From the NCBI RefSeq assembly GCF_030373225.1, contig NZ_JAUCZG010000005.1:107856-171855 (forward strand): DNA of 64,000 bases, written 5' to 3'. This DNA is from Hydrogenophaga sp. Lineage in GTDB: Bacteria > Pseudomonadota > Gammaproteobacteria > Burkholderiales > Burkholderiaceae_C. The position numbers and the translations under genes were made by a program. This document shows positions 41,028 to 49,762 of this stretch, piece after piece (position 1 is the stretch's first letter; each line of letters opens with the position of its first letter). The notes under the pieces were generated by a model that worked only from the letters and a program-made list of their open reading frames with translations, was not told the DNA's origin and did not search any database.

Positions 41028-41633
41028 TTGAACGCCATGCAGAAACCCTTCTGGAACCGACGCGAATTCACCATCGCCGGCGCTGCGGCCATCGGCACCG
41101 CCGCCCTGCCCGCGCGCGCCCAGGCCCCGGGCTTCTGGACCCTGCTGCGCGAAGGCGGCTGTGTGGTGCTGATGCGCCATGCGCTGACCGAGCCCGGCAT
41201 CGGCGATCCGCCGAACTTCAAGCTGGGTGAATGCGGCACACAGCGCAACCTGAGCGAGGCCGGACGCCAACAGGCACGGCGCGTGGGTGCTGCATTCACG
41301 CGAGAGCGCGTGAAGCTCGACGAGGTGCGCTCCAGCGCCTGGTGCCGTTGTGTCGACACCGCCATGCTCGCCTTTGGCCAGAACACCGTGTGGACGCCAC
41401 TCAACTCCTTTTTCGGCAGCAGCGGTGGGCCTGACCAGAGCAACGATGTGCTGCGCAGCGTGCAGGGCTGGATGGCACCGCGCAACCTGATGCTGGTGAC
41501 CCACCAGGTGAACGTGACCGCGCTGACCGGCGAGTACCTGAGCATGGGCGAGATCCTCGTCACGCGTGCGGCGCCTGCGTCCGGCGGCAGCGTTCCGGCC
41601 CGCCTGCGCGTGCTTTCCCGCCAGACCTTCTGA
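41028..41633 (+). CDS. Exported histidine-phosphatase-family protein
   Basis: Tat-like NRREFTIAGAAAIG; CVVLMRHALTEPG (RHG-type); LMLVTHQVNVTALTG. Confidence 0.82.
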   Translation: MNAMQKPFWNRREFTIAGAAAIGTAALPARAQAPGFWTLLREGGCVVLMRHALTEPGIGDPPNFKLGECGTQRNLSEAGRQQARRVGAAFTRERVKLDEVRSSAWCRCVDTAMLAFGQNTVWTPLNSFFGSSGGPDQSNDVLRSVQGWMAPRNLMLVTHQVNVTALTGEYLSMGEILVTRAAPASGGSVPARLRVLSRQTF

Positions 41634-41700
41634 CGCAGATCAAGTTGGGTGTGGGTGCCGGGGCTACGATATCGGCTGCCCAAAACACCAGGAGACCCCC

Positions 41701-42885
41701 ATGAGCAGAGAAGTCGTCATCGTCAGCGCCGTGCGCACCGCCATTGGCACCTTCGGCGGAAGCCTGAAGGATCAGCCACCGATCGAACTCGGCGCACTGG
41801 TCGTGCGCGAATCCCTCGCCCGCGCCGGCGTGGACGGCAAGGATGTGGGTCATGTGGTGTTCGGCCACGTGGTGAACACCGAACCCAAAGACATGTACCT
41901 CTCGCGGGTGGCTGCCATCAACGGCGGCTGCGCCGAGGGCACGCCCGCCTTCAACGTCAACCGCCTGTGCGGCTCGGGCCTGCAGGCCATCGTCTCGGCC
42001 TCGCAGAGCATCCTGCTGGGCGACACCGACGTGGCCATCGGCGGCGGCGCGGAGAACATGAGCCGTGCCCCGTTTGCCAGCCTGAACATGCGCTGGGGCG
42101 CCCGCATGGGTGACACCAAGATGGTCGACATGATGGTCGGCGCGCTGCACGACCCCTTCCACACCATCCACATGGGCGTGACGGCGGAGAACATCGCCGC
42201 CAAGTGGGGCATCAGCCGCGACGACCAGGACCGGCTCGCGGTGGAAAGCCACAACCGCGCACAGCGCGCCACCGAAGAAGGCCGCTTCAAGGACCAGATC
42301 GTGCCGGTGGTGCTCAAGAGCCGCAAGGGCGACGTGTCGTGGGCGACCGATGAACACTTCCGCCCCGACTGCACGCTGGAAGACCTCGCCAAACTCAAGC
42401 CGGTGTTCCTGAAAGAAAACGGGACCGTGACCGCCGGCAACGCCTCGGGCCTCAACGATGCCGCCGCGGCCGTGGTCCTGATGGAAGCGGGTGCAGCGAA
42501 GGCGCGTGGCGCAAAGCCGCTGGCGCGCCTGGTGGCCTACGCACATGCCGGCGTGGACCCGAAATACATGGGCATCGGCCCGGTGCCGGCCACGAAGATC
42601 GCGCTGGAGAAAGCCGGACTGACGGTGAACGACCTCGACGTGATCGAGGCCAACGAGGCCTTCGCTGCCCAGGCCTGCGCCGTCACGCGCGACCTCGGCC
42701 TGGACCCGGCCAAGGTCAACCCCAACGGTTCGGGCATCTCGCTGGGCCACCCCATCGGCGCCACCGGCGCACTGATCACGGTGAAAGCCATTCACGAACT
42801 GCACCGGGTTCAGGGTCGCTACGCGCTGGTGACGATGTGCATTGGTGGTGGCCAGGGGATTGCCGCGATCTTCGAGCGGATCTGA
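41701..42885 (+). CDS. bktB: Acetyl-CoA acyltransferase (beta-ketothiolase)
   Basis: VVIVSAVRTAIGTFGGSLKD; NVNRLCGSGLQAIVSASQSI; GSGISLGHPIGATGA; CIGGGQGIA. Confidence 0.93.
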   Translation: MSREVVIVSAVRTAIGTFGGSLKDQPPIELGALVVRESLARAGVDGKDVGHVVFGHVVNTEPKDMYLSRVAAINGGCAEGTPAFNVNRLCGSGLQAIVSASQSILLGDTDVAIGGGAENMSRAPFASLNMRWGARMGDTKMVDMMVGALHDPFHTIHMGVTAENIAAKWGISRDDQDRLAVESHNRAQRATEEGRFKDQIVPVVLKSRKGDVSWATDEHFRPDCTLEDLAKLKPVFLKENGTVTAGNASGLNDAAAAVVLMEAGAAKARGAKPLARLVAYAHAGVDPKYMGIGPVPATKIALEKAGLTVNDLDVIEANEAFAAQACAVTRDLGLDPAKVNPNGSGISLGHPIGATGALITVKAIHELHRVQGRYALVTMCIGGGQGIAAIFERI

Positions 42886-42900
42886 AGACCGGGCGGCAGA

Positions 42901-44298
42901 ATGACTGCCATGCCCGAACACGCCCCTGCTCGACACAGCCCTTGGGCGCCCGCCCTCGCCGAGCTCGAACGCGGCCTGCTGCAGCGCGACGTGGCCGCAC
43001 GCGCCCTGTTGCTGGCCGCGCTGGCCGGTGAACACGTGCTGCTGCTCGGCCCGCCGGGCACGGCCAAGAGCGAGCTGGCGCGCCGGCTGCAGCGGCTGCT
43101 GCCCGGCGCGCACTACTTCGAGCGCCTGCTCACGCGCTTCACCGTGCCCGAGGAACTGTTCGGCCCGCTCTCGCTGCGCGCCCTCGAAGACGACCGCTAC
43201 GAGCGTCTGACCGAAGGCTACCTGCCCGGCGCCGAAGTGGCTTTTCTCGACGAGGTGTTCAAGGCCAACTCGGCCATCCTCAACACCTTGCTCGGTCTGC
43301 TGCACGAGCGCCAGTTCGACAACGGCAGCCAGCGCCTGCCGGTGCCGCTGGTGTGCCTGGTGGGTGCCAGCAACGAACAGCCGCAGGACGACAGCCTGCT
43401 CGCCTTTCACGACCGCTTCCTGCTGCGCGTGCCGGTGCAGCCCGTCGACGACGCCCACTTTGCGGCGCTGCTGCAAACCAGCGTGACAGCCCCCGCCGCC
43501 GCACCGCCCGAGGCGCTGATCGATCGCGCGCGGCTTGATGCACTGCGCGCCCAGGCGCCCCGCACCGTGGTCGGCGAGACCGTGCTGGCGCTGCTGCTGC
43601 AGGCGCGCCAGCACGCCCGGCAAACCGGGCAGACCGTGTCCGACCGGCGCTGGCGCCAGTGGGTGGCCTTGCTGCAACTGCAGGCCGCCAGCCGGGGCGC
43701 CTGCGAGGTGGACGGGTGGGACCTGTGGTTGCTCCCCTTTGTGCTCGCCAGCGACACGTCGCACGTGACGGGCTGGACCGACTTCTTCTTGCACCGTGTC
43801 GCGCTCACCGGACCGCTGCCCCTGGACGGCCTGGAGCGCGCGGTGACGGCGTTCGAGCAGCAGCTCGACATCGAGCGGCGAGCGCCGGCCGACGCGCAGG
43901 ACGACAGCGCGGGCAAGGTCGCGCTGGCCCGGTCGATCGCCGGACCCGGTGCCGGTGAGAGCGAGATGGTGCGCATCACCAGCGAGCGCGCGCAGCGGCG
44001 CTACAGCCCGGTGCACATCGAGGCCCGCGTGGCGCAGACCGACGAATTGCTCGCGCGCCTGGTCGAACTTCACAACGAACTGACCACCACCGCGGCGAGC
44101 GTGTTGGGCGCCGCACGCGCACACGACTGGCTGCCTGCGTCGTGGCTGGCACAGATCGAGGCGGTGCACCTGGGCCGCTGCGCCGGTGTCGCGTCGCTGC
44201 TGACACAGCTCCAGACCACGCGCAACGGCTTTGCATGCCTGCCGGTGGATGCAACGAAGGTGGATCGCCCTGCGCCGGTGTCGTGGGAAACCCCGTGA
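42901..44298 (+). CDS. MoxR-family AAA ATPase (RavA-like)
   Basis: LLLGPPGTAKSELARRLQRLLPGAHYFERLLTRFTVPEELFGPLSLRALEDDRYERLTEGYLPGAEVAFLDEVFKANSAILNTLL. Confidence 0.93.
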   Translation: MTAMPEHAPARHSPWAPALAELERGLLQRDVAARALLLAALAGEHVLLLGPPGTAKSELARRLQRLLPGAHYFERLLTRFTVPEELFGPLSLRALEDDRYERLTEGYLPGAEVAFLDEVFKANSAILNTLLGLLHERQFDNGSQRLPVPLVCLVGASNEQPQDDSLLAFHDRFLLRVPVQPVDDAHFAALLQTSVTAPAAAPPEALIDRARLDALRAQAPRTVVGETVLALLLQARQHARQTGQTVSDRRWRQWVALLQLQAASRGACEVDGWDLWLLPFVLASDTSHVTGWTDFFLHRVALTGPLPLDGLERAVTAFEQQLDIERRAPADAQDDSAGKVALARSIAGPGAGESEMVRITSERAQRRYSPVHIEARVAQTDELLARLVELHNELTTTAASVLGAARAHDWLPASWLAQIEAVHLGRCAGVASLLTQLQTTRNGFACLPVDATKVDRPAPVSWETP

Positions 44299-45884
44299 GG
44301 GCTTCGACAGGCTCAGCCCGAACGGGGGTGGGCTCAGCCCGGGCGGTTGGATCGGTCGATCGCACGACAACAAACCCCGTTCAACCTGAGCCTGTCGAAG
44401 GGCCTCATTCCGATCACCCTGAGCTTGTCGAAGGGCCCGGCCAGCCGGCCACGCCCTACCACCACCTCGACGCCCTGCCCCGCGAGCTTTGGCGATGGGC
44501 GGTGGTGTGCAGCAGTGGCCAGCCTGCCGAGCGCCTGCCCCACCTGACGCGCTGGATGGAAGCCCTCCTGGCCGGCGCCCTGCCCGACGCCGCCCACGAC
44601 TTTGGCGACGCCGCCGCCACGCAGGCGCTGCGCCCGCTGCTGGTCGAGCTTGAACTGCTGACCCTCACGCAAGGCAGCGCACCCCTCACGCGGCAGGTGA
44701 TGCAGAGCCTGCTGTGGCACCTCGACAGCCTCATCGACCGCCCGGGCGGCGAGCCGCGCGAGCAGGCCATCGCGCGCATGCGCAGCGACTTCCGCGACAG
44801 CTGGGACCTGCAGCGCCAGGGCTGGGACGAGGTGCTCTCGCTGCTGCAGTCGCTGGGCGATCTGGCGCACCTGCGCTGGGACGATCTGCAGGGTCACCTG
44901 AACCGGCGCGAATGGGGTGAAGCGCGTCGCATCGGCGAACTGCTGCAGCGCCTGCCACAGCTCGCACGCTTCATCGACGGTGTGGGCCGGCGTGAGCAGG
45001 CGCCCCACCCACCTGCGCTCACCACCCGACCCGATGCCCGCGAACCGATGCCCGCGGTGCGCCATCCGGCCGATGAAGAAGAACGGCGGCCCGAACCCAC
45101 CGCCGTGGATGGTGTGCGCCGCTCGCGCACCCTCGCCCGCATGACCGGCGGCGAAAGCCTCCACCTCACCCACCCGGTGCTGCGCCGCCTGTGGCGCGCG
45201 CGTTTTGCCGAAGCACAGCTGCTCACCTACGACGACCGGGCCCGCGAGCAGTCGCAGCGCCCGCTGCCGCAACCCGAACCCCAGCCCCGGCGACGCAGCC
45301 CCGGCCATGCTGGACGCGGCCCGCTCATCGTGTGCCTGGACACCTCGGGATCGATGCGTGGCGCGCCGGAAAACGTGGCCAAGGCCTGCGTGCTGCAGGC
45401 CCTGCGCAGCGCGCATGCGCTGCGCAGGGCCTGCCGGCTGCTGGCCTTTGGCGGCCCCGACGAGCTGCTGGAGCGCGACCTGGCGCTGGACGCCGAGGGC
45501 CTGTCGCACCTGCTCGATCTCATGGGCCAGAGTTTCGATGGCGGCACCGACGTGCAGACGCCCATGGAGCGTGCCATCGAACTGGTGCAGACCACCGACT
45601 GGCACGACGCCGACCTGCTGATCGTGAGCGATGGCGAGTTCGGCGTGACGCACCACACCCTGGCGCAGCTGCGCGATGCCCGGCAACGGCTGGCGCTGCG
45701 GGTGCACGGCATCCTGATCGGCGACCGGGAGACCGTCGGTCTGGCCGAGGTGTGCGACCAGCTGCACTGGGTGCGCGAATGGCGCCGCTACGGCAGCGGA
45801 ACCACGGTGGTCGCCGACGGTTTTTCGCCGGTGCACAGCCGCAGCCTCACCGCGATGTACTTCCCCAACGCGATCCGTCGCTGA
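44295..45884 (+). CDS. VWA-domain protein (ViaA/CoxE-like partner of MoxR ATPase)
   Basis: MIDAS-type LIVCLDTSGSMRGAPENVAKACVL...GGTDVQTPMERAIEL...DLLIVSDGEFG. GTG at 44295 overlaps the MoxR TGA (GTGA). Confidence 0.88.
   Translation: MRASTGSARTGVGSARAVGSVDRTTTNPVQPEPVEGPHSDHPELVEGPGQPATPYHHLDALPRELWRWAVVCSSGQPAERLPHLTRWMEALLAGALPDAAHDFGDAAATQALRPLLVELELLTLTQGSAPLTRQVMQSLLWHLDSLIDRPGGEPREQAIARMRSDFRDSWDLQRQGWDEVLSLLQSLGDLAHLRWDDLQGHLNRREWGEARRIGELLQRLPQLARFIDGVGRREQAPHPPALTTRPDAREPMPAVRHPADEEERRPEPTAVDGVRRSRTLARMTGGESLHLTHPVLRRLWRARFAEAQLLTYDDRAREQSQRPLPQPEPQPRRRSPGHAGRGPLIVCLDTSGSMRGAPENVAKACVLQALRSAHALRRACRLLAFGGPDELLERDLALDAEGLSHLLDLMGQSFDGGTDVQTPMERAIELVQTTDWHDADLLIVSDGEFGVTHHTLAQLRDARQRLALRVHGILIGDRETVGLAEVCDQLHWVREWRRYGSGTTVVADGFSPVHSRSLTAMYFPNAIRR
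44299..44437. repeat. Copies of the CTGAGCCTGTCGAAG-type dispersed repeat inside the 5' end of the VWA gene
   Basis: gggcttcgacaggctcagcccgaacggg (44299-44326), partial gggctcagcccggg (44330-44343), cccgttcaacctgagcctgtcgaagggcc (about 44376-44404), caccctgagcttgtcgaaggg (about 44416-44436). Confidence 0.85.
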
Positions 45885-45900
45885 GCCCGGCGGCCCCGGT

Positions 45901-46641
45901 TCAGTCGCCCTGAAAACCGCCCGCCCGGCAGGTCACCACCAGCGTGTCGCGCCAGCCCAGCGCGTCGCCTTCCAGCGGCTGGATGGGTGTGCTCTCGTGG
46001 ATCACGCGCGCATCGTCGAGCAGCAGCAGCGACCACGGCTCGCGCAGCGTGAAGCGCTGCCCGCCCGGCCCGTTGGCCTCGAACACGCGGCTCTCGCCGC
46101 CCTTGATGCCCTGGCGACCCACCATGAACACGGCCACCAGATCCACGCCGTCGCGGTGCGCGCCCTCGGGTGTGGGCCGCCCGATGCCGTCGGTGGTGTC
46201 GATGCGAAACGGGTGGGCTTCCACAAACCAGGGCTGCTCACCGCGCAACGCGCTGGCCGCTTCGCCCAGACGGGTCAGCAGCCGGCCCCAGACCGGCAAG
46301 GCCACGACGGCGGGCTCCATGGGTTCGAACCAGCGCTGCATGCCGCCGTGCAGCGCGTTGTATTCGAGCGGCTGCCAATGCGCCCGGTGGGGCGCCTGCT
46401 GCACGCGCCCGCCCTGCACCACAAAGCAGCTGTGGCGCCGGCTGCGGTAGCGCCCGCCGTCCTTCAGGTAGGCATCGGCCGGCAGGTGGTCCCAGCCCCC
46501 GTGCAGCGAGCGCAGTTCGTCGGCGCTGGCGTCCAGCCAGGCGGCCACGCTGGCGGCGCCGAGCAGGGCGAACCCGGTGGACTTGAGGCTTGCATCGAGC
46601 TGCTGCAGGGGAACGTAGGGGGGCTGGAATTCGCTGGTCAT
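45901..46641 (-). CDS. 2OG-Fe(II) dioxygenase-family protein (PF10014-like)
   Basis: RYRSRRHSCFVVQGGRVQQAPHRAHWQPLEYNALHGGMQRWFEPM; TPEGAHRDGVDLVAVFMVGRQGIKGGESRVFE; DARVIHESTPI. Confidence 0.85.
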   Translation of the reverse strand: MTSEFQPPYVPLQQLDASLKSTGFALLGAASVAAWLDASADELRSLHGGWDHLPADAYLKDGGRYRSRRHSCFVVQGGRVQQAPHRAHWQPLEYNALHGGMQRWFEPMEPAVVALPVWGRLLTRLGEAASALRGEQPWFVEAHPFRIDTTDGIGRPTPEGAHRDGVDLVAVFMVGRQGIKGGESRVFEANGPGGQRFTLREPWSLLLLDDARVIHESTPIQPLEGDALGWRDTLVVTCRAGGFQGD

Positions 46642-46764
46642 GGTGGGGCAGTTTACTGGCCGCCTCCGGGTCATCTGAACCGCTTTCATGCGCTGGATCA
46701 AAACACCGGCGCCAGCCCGCAGGCATGCTGCGCACAGGCCAGGTGGATGGCCGCAGGAGCAAAC

Positions 46765-47172
46765 ATGCAGGTATTGAAATGGACGCCGGCCTTGTGGCTG
46801 GGCTTTGAGCCCATGGACGAGATGAACCGCGAGTTCATGGAACTGCTGGGACGCGCCCAGGCGGCGCCAGACGACCAGGTGGTGCCGGCCTGGCAGGAAC
46901 TGGTGCAGCACGCCGCAGCGCATTTCGGCACCGAAGACGACTGGATGCGCCGCGAGGCGTTCGCCACGGCCGGGCAGCACACCATGGAACACCGCGTGGT
47001 GCTCAACCTCCTGCGCGAAGGCCTGGGCCAGGCGCAGCGCGGTGACCTCGCACCGGTGCGCCAGATGGCGTCCGAGCTCGGGGCCTGGTTCAGCCGGCAC
47101 ACGCAGACGCTGGACGCGGCGCTGGCGCTGCACATGCGCCGGGTCGGCACGCCTGAAGCGGCCGCGGCCTGA
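46765..47172 (+). CDS. Bacteriohemerythrin-like protein
   Basis: MQVLKWTPALWLGFEPMDEMNREFMELLGRAQ...HAAAHFGTEDDWMRREAFATAGQHTMEHRVV...WFSRHTQTLDAAL. Confidence 0.82.
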   Translation: MQVLKWTPALWLGFEPMDEMNREFMELLGRAQAAPDDQVVPAWQELVQHAAAHFGTEDDWMRREAFATAGQHTMEHRVVLNLLREGLGQAQRGDLAPVRQMASELGAWFSRHTQTLDAALALHMRRVGTPEAAAA

Positions 47173-47217
47173 GGCCACCGGTTGGTGGTTCAATCGGTGG
47201 GCAAAGAGGAGACAGAC

Positions 47218-48018
47218 ATGAACGAAGCCACACCCGCGACCGACCAGCCCGGCGAACCCCCGCGCCCGCCCTCGGTGTTCGACCTGCGCATCACCGAGCT
47301 GAACGCGGGCGACCCGCTGCGCTGGCTGCGAATGGGATGGGCCGACTTCCTGCGCTGTCCGCGCACAGGACTCTTCTACGGCCTGTGTTTTTTCCTCATG
47401 GGACATGCGCTGCTGGCGGTGTTTCGCGCCGCGCCGGCATATGTGCTGGCACTGAGCGCGGGCTTTCTGCTGATGGGCCCCTTCCTCTGCCTGGGCCTGT
47501 ACGACACCAGCCGTGCCTTGCAGAACGGGCAGCAGCCTTCGCTGCGCGCCTCGCTGCTGGCGTGGCGCCCCACCCAGGGCACGATGGCCATCTTTGCCGG
47601 CGTGTTGCTGATCCTGGAGATGCTGTGGGGCCGGGCATCGCTGGTGGTGTTTGCCGTCACCTTCAACACCATGCCATCCACCGCGAACCTGCTGGCCCAG
47701 CTGTTCAATCCCGACAACCTGTCGTTCCTGATCACCTACACCGTGGTCGGCGGCGTGTTCGCGGGCCTGATCTTCGTCACCAGCGTGATCTCGATCCCGA
47801 TGATCCTGGACCGCCGGGTCGATGCGATTTCAGCCGGTCTCACCAGCATGCGGGCCTGCGTGCAGAACCCCGGCGTCATGCTGCAGTGGGGTGCACTGAT
47901 CACGCTGCTCATGATTCTTGCGATGCTGCCGCTGTTTCTGGGCTTGCTGGTGCTGGGGCCGGTGGTGGGTCACGCCACCTGGCACGCCTACCAGGGCACG
48001 GTCAGCGACCCGGCCTGA
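47218..48018 (+). CDS. DUF2189-like membrane protein
   Basis: ITELNAGDPLRWLRMGWADFLRCPRTGLFYGLCFFLMGHALLAVF; IPMILDRRVDAISAGLTSMRACVQNPGVMLQWGALI. Confidence 0.85.
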   Translation: MNEATPATDQPGEPPRPPSVFDLRITELNAGDPLRWLRMGWADFLRCPRTGLFYGLCFFLMGHALLAVFRAAPAYVLALSAGFLLMGPFLCLGLYDTSRALQNGQQPSLRASLLAWRPTQGTMAIFAGVLLILEMLWGRASLVVFAVTFNTMPSTANLLAQLFNPDNLSFLITYTVVGGVFAGLIFVTSVISIPMILDRRVDAISAGLTSMRACVQNPGVMLQWGALITLLMILAMLPLFLGLLVLGPVVGHATWHAYQGTVSDPA

Positions 48019-48024
48019 GGCGCT

Positions 48025-48390
48025 TCAGCGGGCGCGGGGTGCGTCACCGCGGCGGGTACTGCCGCGGCGGCCCGGGCGCTTGCCCAGCAAGGCCGGCTCG
48101 ATGCTGTCCTCGAACAGCGGCCACAGGGCCTGCACGCTCTCGAGCGCGGCCTCTTCACCCATGGAGCGGCACAGACGCTGGTGCAGCTCCACCCGCAGGA
48201 ACCACAGGCTTTTCGGGTCCACCGCCACCAGCAACCGGTGCCGCAGCCGCTCGTCTTCCCAGCCGGCGTCGGGTGGCAGCAGGTCGACCATGGCACGGCG
48301 GATGCGGGAGAGGGTGGCGGGATCGTGACGGGCGGGAGTGCTCGTCAGGCGTTGTGTGACGGTGTCCAGAATGGTGGTGAAGATGCTCAC
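48025..48390 (-). CDS. Hypothetical protein
   Basis: MSIFTTILDTVTQRLTSTPARHDPATLSRIRRAMVDLLPPDAGWEDERLRHRLLVAVDPKSLWFLRVELHQRLC; convergent with the DUF2189 gene. Confidence 0.65.
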   Translation of the reverse strand: MSIFTTILDTVTQRLTSTPARHDPATLSRIRRAMVDLLPPDAGWEDERLRHRLLVAVDPKSLWFLRVELHQRLCRSMGEEAALESVQALWPLFEDSIEPALLGKRPGRRGSTRRGDAPRAR

Positions 48391-48499
48391 TGGTCAGCGA
48401 TCTGTTTTGTTGTTTGGGCCATGAACCAACACAACGCATTCAAGGGATGCGTATTCCCACCTCTGCCCCCGCGTTTGTAACACGCCGTGCGGGAGCCCT

Positions 48500-49498
48500 T
48501 CAACGATTCACATCCACCACCAGCCGCCCGCGCACCCTGCCGGCCAGCAATTCGGTGGCTGCGGCGATGGCCTCGGCCAGACCGATCTCCTGTGTGATGG
48601 CCGCGAGTTGCCCGCGGTTCAGGGTGCTGGCCAGGGCGTCCCAGGCGGCCACGCGCCGGGCCATCGGCGCCATCACGCTGTCGATGCCGTGCAGCGTGAT
48701 GCCGCGCAGGATGAAGGGCGCCACGCTGGCCGGCAGGTCCATGCCCTGGGCCAGGCCGCAGGCGGCCACGGCGCCCCCGTAACGCGTGCTGGCGCAGGCG
48801 TTGGCCAGGGTGTGGCTGCCCACCGAATCGACCACACCGATCCAGCGTTCCTTCTGCAGGGGCTTGCCGGGCGCGCCCAGCGTGTTGCGGTCGATCACTG
48901 CCGAAGCGCCGAGCGACTTCAGGTGCTCCGCGTCCTGCAGACGGCCGGTGGATGCGACCACCGTGTGGCCCAGACCCGCCAGCAAGGAAACGGCCACGCT
49001 GCCCACCCCGCCGTTGGCACCGGTCACCAGCACCTCGCCGCTGCCGGGCGCAACACCCGCCTCCATCCAGTGCCGCTGCAGCGCCATCACGCACAGCATG
49101 GCGGTGTAGCCCGCGGTGCCGATGGCCATGGCGTCGCGCGCGCTCAGGCCCTGCGGCAGGGCCACCAGCCAGTCGCCCTTGACGCGGGCCAGCTGGGCCA
49201 GCCCGCCCCAGTGGTTCTCGCCCACGCCGAAGCCGTTGAGCAGCACGCGGTCGCCGCTCTTCCAGGCCGGGTGGTCGCTGTGCGTGACCGTGCCGGCCAG
49301 ATCGATGCCCGGCACCATGGGAAAACTGCGCACCACCGGCGACTTGCCGGTGATGGCCAGGCCATCCTTGTAATTGAGGGTGGACCAGTCCACGCGCACC
49401 GTCACATCGCCGGCGGCGGGCAACTGCGCTTCGTCGAGGCGGGTCAGGTCACAGCGGTAGCCGCTCTCGGGCTGGGTGATCACGAGTGCGTTGAACAT
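48500..49498 (-). CDS. acuI: MDR-family quinone/acrylyl-CoA reductase (AcuI/YhdH-like)
   Basis: VRVDWSTLNYKDGLAITGKSPVVRSFPMVPGIDLAGTV; EVLVTGANGGVGSVAVSLL; MDLPASVAPFILRGITLHGIDSV. Confidence 0.93.
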   Translation of the reverse strand: MFNALVITQPESGYRCDLTRLDEAQLPAAGDVTVRVDWSTLNYKDGLAITGKSPVVRSFPMVPGIDLAGTVTHSDHPAWKSGDRVLLNGFGVGENHWGGLAQLARVKGDWLVALPQGLSARDAMAIGTAGYTAMLCVMALQRHWMEAGVAPGSGEVLVTGANGGVGSVAVSLLAGLGHTVVASTGRLQDAEHLKSLGASAVIDRNTLGAPGKPLQKERWIGVVDSVGSHTLANACASTRYGGAVAACGLAQGMDLPASVAPFILRGITLHGIDSVMAPMARRVAAWDALASTLNRGQLAAITQEIGLAEAIAAATELLAGRVRGRLVVDVNR

Positions 49499-49506
49499 GG
49501 CGTCTC

Positions 49507-49758
49507 CTAAGGGGAAGTGGATGGGTCTGCGGGCCGGTCCGGATCGGTCTCGCGCCACAGGCGCACCGTCAGCCACCAGCCGATCAGGGAATTGGTGAGC
49601 GCGAACACGCTGACCACCAGGCGGATGCCCATGGGCGGATCGGTCAACTGCAGGAAGCCGATCATGAAACTGGACAGCGCATTGAAGCCCAGCATGAGCC
49701 AGAACAGGCTGCGCCGGGGCTGCCAGAGGCGGTGAAAGATGTGCTCGATCGAAGGCAT
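49507..49758 (-). CDS. Small membrane protein
   Basis: MPSIEHIFHRLWQPRRSLFWLMLGFNALSSFMIGFLQLTDPPMGIRLVVSVFALTNSLIGWWLTVRLWRET; start trimmed from 49848. Confidence 0.65.
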   Translation of the reverse strand: MPSIEHIFHRLWQPRRSLFWLMLGFNALSSFMIGFLQLTDPPMGIRLVVSVFALTNSLIGWWLTVRLWRETDPDRPADPSTSP

Positions 49759-49762
49759 GCCG

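Noticed and set aside
41560-44373. 937-aa minus-strand ORF
   Set aside because: Antisense to bktB and the MoxR gene; no recognisable domain.
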